This document shows, one piece after another, positions 1 to 4,697 of a stretch of DNA of 5,306 nt (position 1 is the first letter of the stretch; every line of letters starts with the position of its first letter). The notes below the pieces were generated by a model. That model ran no database searches. It saw only the letters and a program-made list of their open reading frames with translations, and was not told the DNA's origin. The DNA lies in contig CAYULJ010000114.1 in the NCBI GenBank assembly GCA_964445715.1, positions 1 through 5,306 on the forward strand, read 5' to 3'. The position numbers and the translations under genes were made by a program. This DNA is from CAYPYS01 sp964445715 (GTDB lineage Bacteria; Omnitrophota; Gorgyraeia; Gorgyraeales; Gorgyraeaceae).

Positions 1-140
1 ATGTCTGCAATGTCCTGGATCTCATCCCTTTGGTAATTGTGTACGATTATCACAGCTTTCTTTTCTTTTTTTAGCTGCGCGATCTTCTTCTTTAGATTTT
101 CTTTGTATTTAACGTCATCACTTTTCTTGTAAGCCTGCAT
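1..140 (-). CDS. nadA: Quinolinate synthase NadA, N-terminal fragment (runs off left end)
   Basis: Reading leftward from an ATG at 140, the first 46 codons are open and run off the window edge. NadA is a 4Fe-4S enzyme that condenses iminoaspartate (from L-aspartate) with dihydroxyacetone phosphate to give quinolinate, the NAD precursor. The visible part begins with a Lys-rich helix, followed by AVIIVHNYQRDEIQDIAD at residues 29-46. This is the family's first conserved block, with the substrate-contacting His (residue 34) and Tyr (residue 36). The [4Fe-4S] cysteines lie outside the window. The start is fixed by a GGGG ribosome binding site 7 nt upstream, and the only nearer upstream ATG hits a stop after one codon. 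It is separated from panD by 74 bp that hold one copy of the 41-bp palindrome. The identification rests on this one motif but the match is distinctive. Whether nadB or nadC follows cannot be seen. Confidence 0.87.
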   Translation of the reverse strand, partial: MQAYKKSDDVKYKENLKKKIAQLKKEKKAVIIVHNYQRDEIQDIAD

Positions 141-160
141 TATTTTACCCCATTCTTTCG

Positions 161-201
161 CTTAAGTTTACACTTCAACATTGTTAAAGTGTAAACTTAA
201 G
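161..201. repeat. 41-bp palindromic intergenic repeat, copy 1 (panD-nadA)
   Basis: This near-perfect palindrome has 15-bp arms (CTTAAGTTTACACTT and its complement) around an 11-bp centre that is itself palindromic except for one C/A pair. It is identical over 41 of 41 bases to the copies at 1441 and 1886, in the same orientation. It lies 13 bp past the panD stop and ends 20 nt before the nadA start. It contains TTTACA, 17 bp, then TGTAAA, so it could be a promoter reading into nadA, an operator dyad or an RNA hairpin. No T-run follows on the transcribed strand, so it does not look like an intrinsic terminator. Confidence 0.97.
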
Positions 202-214
202 AATTAGCGCTGAT

Positions 215-571
215 CTATTTCTTGTCTATTATCTTGTTCTTGTCGTCCAGATAAACGATCTTCGGTGTATAGGCAAGCGCGCTCTTTGTCTCCATGAGTA
301 TATATGACATGATAAGCAATCTGTCCCTAACAGCTGCGAGCTTAGCTGCGCCGCCATTCATGCCAATAGTACCCGAGCCTTTCTCGCCGGGTATTATATA
401 TGTTTCCAATCTGGCACCGTTCTCGAGATTCACCACCTGCACCCGCTCATTGGCAAGTATATCAGATGCCTCTAATATTTCGGAATCTATTGTGATGCTG
501 CCGCTATATTCGACGTTTGTCTCCGTAACCCTTGCTTTTTGTATCTTTGATTTTAAAAATGTTCTCAACAT
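215..571 (-). CDS. panD: Aspartate 1-decarboxylase PanD (pyruvoyl-dependent)
   Basis: PanD decarboxylates L-aspartate to beta-alanine, the second substrate of PanC in pantothenate synthesis. The 118-residue product has the usual length (about 115-130). It keeps the self-processing site Gly24-Ser25 in YSGSIT, where cleavage turns Ser25 into the pyruvoyl cofactor. It also keeps Thr57-Tyr58 in ETYIIPGEKGSG and Asn72 in the active-site loop MNGGAA. The family motif near residue 80, normally V-G-D-x-V-I-I, reads VRDRLLIMSY here, with Arg in place of Gly, and the NGAAA loop has Gly for its first Ala. Neither change removes a catalytic residue. A strong AAGGAGG ribosome binding site at 576-582 precedes the ATG. 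The gene starts 15 bp after the panC stop, so the two are surely co-transcribed, and no palindrome separates them. Confidence 0.97.
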   Translation of the reverse strand: MLRTFLKSKIQKARVTETNVEYSGSITIDSEILEASDILANERVQVVNLENGARLETYIIPGEKGSGTIGMNGGAAKLAAVRDRLLIMSYILMETKSALAYTPKIVYLDDKNKIIDKK

Positions 572-586
572 CTCTCCTCCTTGGAA

Positions 587-1429
587 TTACCTCAAAATGA
601 TATTGTCTATCAACCTGGTCTTTCCTATCTTTACAGCAAGCGCAACCAGAGTCTCTCCGGAAATCTTGTCTATATTATTTAAATTTTTAAGGCCCACTAT
701 GGAAATGTAATCTATCTTTGGATTTTTCTCTGCAGCTATTACCTTGCGCATCCTGTCCTCTATTTTTTTTGGATTTCTTTCTCCTTTTTTGCGCAGGTCT
801 TTTGCCAGTTTTAAGGATCTATACAATGAAAGAGCTTGTCTGCGTTCCTTCGCGCTCAGATATGAATTTCTCGAACTCATGGCAAGGCCGTCCTTCTCTC
901 TTACAATCGGCATTATCCTTATCTTTACAGGTATGCCTAGGTCATCGACCATCTTTTTAATTACAATTGCCTGCTGCGCATCCTTTTGGCCAAAATACGC
1001 CACGTCCGGCCTGACAATGTTGAAAAGTTTTGTAACCACTGTTGTGACGCCTTTAAAATGTCCCGGCCTTGAGGAGCCGCAAAGTCCATTGGTGAGATTT
1101 TCCACATTGACATAAGTCGAAAAACCGTTCCTGTACATGGCGCTAGTCTGCGGAATAAATACAATATCTACCTTTTCCTTTTTACACAATTCTAAATCGC
1201 GCTTCAAATCTCTCGGGTACTTTTTAAGATCTTCTTTTGGGCCAAATTGAATAGGATTTACAAAGATACTTACGACAACACAATCTGCGTCTTTTCTAGC
1301 TCTTCGTATAAGGCTCAGGTGGCCTTCATGCAAATACCCCATGGTAGGGACAAAGCCTATGGACCTCCGCTTTCTCTTTGCGCCCTCTATTTTCGCCGTT
1401 AGCGTCTTAGCGCTTCTATAAACTTCCAT
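587..1429 (-). CDS. panC: Pantothenate synthetase PanC (pantoate--beta-alanine ligase)
   Basis: PanC joins pantoate to beta-alanine with ATP, through a pantoyl-adenylate, to give pantothenate. From the ATG at 1429 it has 280 residues, close to the 283 of E. coli PanC. Visible motifs, in order, are the HxGH nucleotide-binding signature (VPTMGYLHEGH, His34 and His37), SIFVNPIQF (residues 54-62), SRPGHFKGVTTVVTKLFN (120-137), YFGQKDAQQ (145-153), and the KMSKS-like loop DGLAMSSRN (180-188). I chose this ATG because GAGGG at 1435-1439 lies 5 nt upstream and the family usually starts near here. A GTG at 1441 would add four residues, but it uses the last base of the palindrome and lies across its own ribosome binding site. 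The gene follows folK across palindrome copy 2 and is followed by panD. panB, which makes the pantoate precursor, is not in the window. Confidence 0.97.
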   Translation of the reverse strand: MEVYRSAKTLTAKIEGAKRKRRSIGFVPTMGYLHEGHLSLIRRARKDADCVVVSIFVNPIQFGPKEDLKKYPRDLKRDLELCKKEKVDIVFIPQTSAMYRNGFSTYVNVENLTNGLCGSSRPGHFKGVTTVVTKLFNIVRPDVAYFGQKDAQQAIVIKKMVDDLGIPVKIRIMPIVREKDGLAMSSRNSYLSAKERRQALSLYRSLKLAKDLRKKGERNPKKIEDRMRKVIAAEKNPKIDYISIVGLKNLNNIDKISGETLVALAVKIGKTRLIDNIILR

Positions 1430-1434
1430 AACAT

Positions 1435-1439
1435 CCCTC
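1435..1439 (-). promoter_or_regulatory. Ribosome binding site deciding the panC start
   Basis: GAGGG lies 5 nt before the ATG at 1429 and begins one base after palindrome copy 2 on the transcribed strand. It supports the ATG over the GTG at 1441. Confidence 0.75.
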
Positions 1440-1440
1440 A

Positions 1441-1481
1441 CTTAAGTTTACACTTCAACATTGTTAAAGTGTAAACTTAAG
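1441..1481. repeat. 41-bp palindromic repeat, copy 2 (overlaps folK 3' end)
   Basis: This copy is identical base for base to copies 1 and 3 and has the same orientation. Unlike the others it overlaps a gene. The folK frame runs into it and uses it for its last ten codons (LSLHFNNVEV) and its TAA stop at 1448-1450. It ends one base before the panC ribosome binding site and 11 nt before the panC ATG. It has the same TTTACA, 17 bp, TGTAAA layout on both strands. On the minus strand all three reading frames of the repeat contain TAA, so an insertion would end any gene it entered. Confidence 0.97.
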
Positions 1482-1873
1482 CCTAGATCCTTAAGAGGTT
1501 TTAATACAAAATCTCTTTCATCCATCCTTGGATGCGGGATTTTCAGGTCATGTTCGTCTATCTTCTTGTCCCCGCAAATCAGTATATCAAGATCTATTAT
1601 GCGAGGGCCGTTTCTTACAGTCCTTTTTCTACCAAGATCACCTTCTATCTTTTGCAACACACTGAGCAGTTGCCTCGGCTCCAGGCCTGTTTCAATCTCT
1701 ATGGCGCCATTTAGATATTTAGGCTGAGTCGGTCCGCCAACAGGCTCTGTCTCGTAAATCTGAGATACGCGATTCACCTCAATCCTTTCAGTTTGCCTCA
1801 GGCCCTGTATCGCTGTCTCAATATTTTTGCGCCTATCACCAAGATTCGAACCAACGCCAATATAACAACGCAT
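1448..1873 (-). CDS. folK: HPPK FolK (6-hydroxymethyl-7,8-dihydropterin pyrophosphokinase), altered C-terminus
   Basis: FolK transfers pyrophosphate from ATP to 6-hydroxymethyl-7,8-dihydropterin, activating it for dihydropteroate synthase in folate synthesis. From the ATG at 1873 it has 141 residues. Motifs are GVGSNLGD (6-13), YETEPVG (40-46), KYLNGA (52-57), RNGPRIIDLDIL (87-98, with Mg-binding Asp94 and Asp96) and IPHPRMDERDFVLKPL (112-127, with His114). All catalytic blocks are present. After KPLKDLG the last ten residues come entirely from palindrome copy 2, replacing the tail of 10-20 residues usual in this family. I chose this start because MRCYIGVGSN is the normal N-terminus and AAGAGG lies 9 nt upstream. 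An in-frame ATG inside palindrome copy 3 (1904-1906) would add 11 residues but has no ribosome binding site. The neighbours are dapL upstream and panC downstream. E. coli has folK-panB-panC; panB is absent here. Confidence 0.95.
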   Translation of the reverse strand: MRCYIGVGSNLGDRRKNIETAIQGLRQTERIEVNRVSQIYETEPVGGPTQPKYLNGAIEIETGLEPRQLLSVLQKIEGDLGRKRTVRNGPRIIDLDILICGDKKIDEHDLKIPHPRMDERDFVLKPLKDLGLSLHFNNVEV

Positions 1874-1882
1874 CTTTACCAA

Positions 1883-1888
1883 CCTCTT
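1883..1888 (-). promoter_or_regulatory. Ribosome binding site of folK, partly supplied by the repeat
   Basis: AAGAGG lies 9 nt before the folK ATG at 1873. Its first three bases are the end of palindrome copy 3, so the repeat and the ribosome binding site share sequence. It supports the ATG at 1873 over the one at 1906. Confidence 0.65.
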
Positions 1889-1926
1889 AAGTTTACACTT
1901 CAACATTGTTAAAGTGTAAACTTAAG
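1886..1926. repeat. 41-bp palindromic intergenic repeat, copy 3 (dapL-folK)
   Basis: This is the third identical copy in the same orientation. It begins one base after the dapL stop codon and ends 12 nt before the folK ATG, so it fills almost the whole intergenic space. In the transcript it can fold into a stem of about 18-19 pairs, including one G-U pair, with a tiny loop that holds an AUG. It could equally act as DNA: a symmetric operator, or a promoter with TTTACA and TGTAAA 17 bp apart. The flanks of the three copies share no obvious target duplication. Confidence 0.97.
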
Positions 1927-1927
1927 G

Positions 1928-3050
1928 TTATAATATCTTTTTAAATCTTTCCACGGCCTCTCTTGTTCTCTCTTTAGAGACAGTGAGCGCCATTCTCACG
2001 TAGCCTTCGCCACTCTCGCCAAGCCCAATACCAGGAGTAATGACTATTCCTGCTTTGTCGAGCACCAGTCTGGCAAATTCGATAGAAGATTTAAAAGATC
2101 CCGGAACCCTTGTCCAGACATAAAAGGTAGCTTTTGGTTTTCTGGTTTTCCAACCTATGGAATTCAACCCGTCTACCAAGGTATCTCTTCTCTCCTGATA
2201 GATGTTGTTCATACGAACAAGGTGTTTTTCAGCAATATCCAATGCAGTGATGCCAGCTTTCTGTATAGCATTAAATGCACCTGAATCTATATTAGACTTT
2301 ACTTTGGCTATGGCTGAAATTATATTTGCATTGCCGCACACAAAACCAATGCGCCAGCCAGTCATGTTGCATGTTTTTGAAAGAGAATGAAATTCTACAC
2401 CGACGTCTTTCGCACCATTGACTTTCAAAAAACTCTCTGGCCTATAACCATCAAAACAAATCTCCGAATATGCAGCATCATGAGCCACGACTATATTGTG
2501 TCTTTTGGCAAAAAGGACTGCATCTTCAAAAAAACCTTTATCGCATGTTGCGCCTGTGGGATTATTTGGATAATTTATATATAGAAGTTTGGATTTTTTC
2601 AGCGCGCTTTTCTTAATTTTATTTAAGGCGGGCAAAAAATTATTCTCTTCCAACAAGGGCATTGGATAGACCNNNNNNNNNNACCAAGGCAACATCGCCT
2701 GGATTAATAACGCCTAGAGGCAAATGACTGATGCCTTCCTTTGATCCTATTAAGACTAAAATCTCTTTTTCCGAATCCAGCGCTATCCCAAATCTCTCTT
2801 TATACCACTGAGCTATTCTATTCTTGAAATCTGGAATGCCCTCGTCTAAAGGATAGTGATGATTACTGGAATCCTGCGTCGCTTGATAAAGAGAATCTAT
2901 TACTTCTTTTGGAGAAGCCTCGTCGGGATCTCCTATGCCAAGATCAATTATATCCTTTCCGCTGGATATTGCCTGGCGCTTAGCTTTGTCGATCTCAACA
3001 AATAAATAAGGCGGAAGCCTCTTTAATCTTTCGCTGATTTCAAACCCCAT
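1928..3050 (-). CDS. dapL: LL-diaminopimelate aminotransferase DapL (interrupted by an N gap)
   Basis: DapL is a PLP enzyme that converts tetrahydrodipicolinate and glutamate directly to LL-diaminopimelate, replacing the DapD/DapC/DapE steps. The N-terminal part (ATG at 3050, 122 full codons) shows RLPPYLFVEIDKAK, DLGIGDPD (36-43), HHYPLDEG and GSKEGISHLPLGVINPGDVAL (102-122). The part after the gap resumes at VYPMPLLEENNFLPAL and carries NYPNNPTGA, VAHDAAYSEICFDGY and the PLP lysine motif SLSKTCNMTGWR (Lys codon 2375-2377), where Tyr is more usual than Cys. It ends at TAA 1928-1930. The two parts are in different frames only because ten N stand in for unknown sequence. By memory of family alignments about 18 residues are missing, giving roughly 388 in total, normal for the family. 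The start overlaps the dapB end by 11 bp, with a GGGAGAGGG ribosome binding site at 3056-3064. DapL is favoured over a generic aspartate aminotransferase by these motifs and the dap neighbours. Confidence 0.94.
2673..2682. other. Assembly gap (10 N) inside dapL
   Basis: Ten N interrupt dapL between codons for NPGDVALV and VYPMPLL. The coding phase on each side requires a true gap length divisible by three, so 10 is a placeholder. The missing part should encode the conserved block following GDVxLV, typically like PDPGYPVY...AGG, about 18 residues or 54 bp. Confidence 0.95.
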
Positions 3051-3804
3051 AATAACCCTCTCCCGTCTGATTTATTACGTCGTACATATTGTATAGACCT
3101 GGGCCTTTTGATGCTAAAAATTTTGCTGCAGCCAAAGCGCCCTCAGCAAACACATCTCTCGAAAGGGCCCTGTGCGTAAGTTCGATTGTCTCGCTTTTTC
3201 CTTTAAATATAACTGTGTGATCCCCTACTACCTCGCCTTCTCTTATAGACTTTATCTCCGGCATCTTGCCTCTAGCCTTAGACACTGCCTCTCCTAATCT
3301 TTTGGCAGTGCCACTTGGCGCATCCTTTTTATGCTTGTGGTGGGTCTCGGCGATACTAGCCTCATAATCCTCTCCTAAAGACGAGGACGCCTGCTCTACT
3401 AGCTTAAACAATACGTTTGCGCCCACGCTCATATTTGGAGAAAAAACTATCGGGATCTTTTTGGAAGCCTTTTTTATTTCCTCTAATTGATGAGGAGAAA
3501 GGGCTGTTGTCCCTATTACCATGCTGATTTTTTTATCGCAAGCTATCTCCATATGTTTCATTGTTGCCTCAGAAGATGTAAATTCTATCAAGGAATCGCA
3601 CTCGCTTGCGATTTTTTTAAAATCAGACCCTACCTTCTTCCCGATTTTTCCTATTTCGAGTATCTCGCCTATATCTTTTCCAATAGAAGGATTGTCCGAC
3701 GCCTCTAATCCGCCTGCGATCTCAAGATCCTTATCCTTTGATGCCAACAAGGCGATCCGCCTGCCCATTTTCCCGCATATACCGCTTACAACAACTCTAA
3801 CCAT
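3040..3804 (-). CDS. dapB: 4-hydroxy-tetrahydrodipicolinate reductase DapB
   Basis: DapB reduces the DapA product (hydroxy-tetrahydrodipicolinate) with NAD(P)H to tetrahydrodipicolinate, the substrate of DapL encoded next. The 254-residue product has the Rossmann motif GICGKMGRR (8-16), Glu34 in GGLEASDN after the second strand (an acidic residue here usually permits NADH use), EFTSSEA (74-80), GTTALS (98-103) and SPNMSVGANVL (122-132). It also has the catalytic and substrate block ETHHKHKKDAPSGTA (153-167), with His155, Lys159 and the SGT loop. The length is slightly below the E. coli 273. The start has a purine-rich GGGAGAGGG ribosome binding site at 3806-3814. It lies 17 bp after the dapA stop and its TGA overlaps the dapL start by 11 bp, which suggests translational coupling. 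Confidence 0.97.
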   Translation of the reverse strand: MVRVVVSGICGKMGRRIALLASKDKDLEIAGGLEASDNPSIGKDIGEILEIGKIGKKVGSDFKKIASECDSLIEFTSSEATMKHMEIACDKKISMVIGTTALSPHQLEEIKKASKKIPIVFSPNMSVGANVLFKLVEQASSSLGEDYEASIAETHHKHKKDAPSGTAKRLGEAVSKARGKMPEIKSIREGEVVGDHTVIFKGKSETIELTHRALSRDVFAEGALAAAKFLASKGPGLYNMYDVINQTGEGYYGV

Positions 3805-3821
3805 GCCCTCTCCCTATCCGA

Positions 3822-4697
3822 TTATAACAAGCCGTAGTTCTTTAATGCTTTCTTTAACGCTTCCAAATTCGATTGCGAAATAGCGCACATTGGAAGTCGC
3901 AAAGCCGGCTCATCTATCATACCTAAAAGCGCCATAGCTGTCTTAACAGGTATTGGATTTGTCTCTATGAACATTGCCTTAACTAGAGGCAAAAGCTTGT
4001 AGTGCAATTTTCGCGCGCCAGCGATATCACCTTTTTTGAATCTTGATACCATTTCTGCAACATCTTTAGGAACAATATTACTGACCACTGAAATAACACC
4101 TGTCCCGCCTATTGCCAATAGAGGCAATGTCAAACTGTCATCGCCAGAGATCAAATCAAATTTGTCACCACACAAAGCATGGATCCTCGACATCTGGTCT
4201 AGATCCCCGCTCGCCTCTTTTACGCCCACAATGTTTTTTACCTTGCTCAACCTCTGCATTGTCTCTGGCAATATATTTACACCTGTCCTTGAGGCTATAT
4301 TGTAAACAATTAAAGGGAAGGCTGTCTCGTTGGCAATTTTCTCAAAATGTTGATACAACCCTTCCTGTGTCGGTCTGTTATAGTAGGGGGAAATCTGTAA
4401 TGACGCATCAGACCCTGCCTCTTTGGCGTGCTTGGTCAGCATAATTGCCTCACTAGTATTATTAGAGCCTGTACCTGCGATGACACGTAATTTTTTATTC
4501 GCTGCCTCTATAGCCACTTCGATAACACGTTCATGTTCTTCGTACGAAAGCGTTGATGATTCTCCTGTGGTACCGCAAGGCACAATAGCACTCGTGCCAT
4601 TCTTAATATGAAATTCGACTAGCCCTGCTAATCCTTTCTCATTCACTCTTCCTTTTTTAAAAGGTGTTACAATCGCCACCATTGAGCCTTCGAACAT
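3822..4697 (-). CDS. dapA: 4-hydroxy-tetrahydrodipicolinate synthase DapA
   Basis: DapA condenses pyruvate with L-aspartate-4-semialdehyde, the committed step toward diaminopimelate and lysine. The 291-residue TIM-barrel protein has the full active site: Thr43-Thr44 in CGTTGESST, YYNRPTQEGLYQHF (105-118), Tyr132 and Arg137 in VYNIASRTGVN, and the Schiff-base Lys160 in GVKEASGD. The N-terminus MFEGSMVAIVTPF is the usual family start and is preceded by GGAGAGGTGA (4701-4710), so this ATG is well supported. These residues separate it from sialic-acid lyase and other members of the superfamily, and the dap context agrees. The first 41 bp overlap the 3' end of dapF. dapB follows after 17 bp. Confidence 0.97.
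   Translation of the reverse strand: MFEGSMVAIVTPFKKGRVNEKGLAGLVEFHIKNGTSAIVPCGTTGESSTLSYEEHERVIEVAIEAANKKLRVIAGTGSNNTSEAIMLTKHAKEAGSDASLQISPYYNRPTQEGLYQHFEKIANETAFPLIVYNIASRTGVNILPETMQRLSKVKNIVGVKEASGDLDQMSRIHALCGDKFDLISGDDSLTLPLLAIGGTGVISVVSNIVPKDVAEMVSRFKKGDIAGARKLHYKLLPLVKAMFIETNPIPVKTAMALLGMIDEPALRLPMCAISQSNLEALKKALKNYGLL

Noticed and set aside
161..201. Palindrome as an intrinsic (Rho-independent) terminator
   Set aside because: The stem is A+T-rich and none of the three copies is followed by a T-run on the transcribed strand. The next gene's ribosome binding site follows at once. On the plus strand there is also no T-run and no gene to terminate.
294..1115. Plus-strand open frames opposite panD and panC (and similar ones across the window)
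   Set aside because: They lie antisense to well-supported genes, show no family motif and lack convincing ribosome binding sites, so they are shadows of the real genes.
1430..1441. PanC starting at GTG 1441
   Set aside because: That start uses the repeat's terminal base and covers the GAGGG that serves the ATG at 1429, and it has no ribosome binding site of its own.
1874..1906. FolK starting at the ATG inside the repeat (152 residues)
   Set aside because: No ribosome binding site precedes it, the extra 11 residues do not look like FolK, and the ATG at 1873 has a good site and the normal family N-terminus.
161..1926. Three spaced identical repeats as a CRISPR array
   Set aside because: The copies are 445 and 1280 bp apart with intact genes between them, and there are no regular spacers.
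1886..1926. BirA-type operator
   Set aside because: The arms read GTTTAC...GTAAAC, the reverse of the BirA order (TTGTAAAC...GTTTACAA), and no biotin gene is present.
1928..3050. dapL as a frameshifted pseudogene or two genes
   Set aside because: The frame change coincides with the N run, whose length is arbitrary. The protein on both sides matches one intact DapL.
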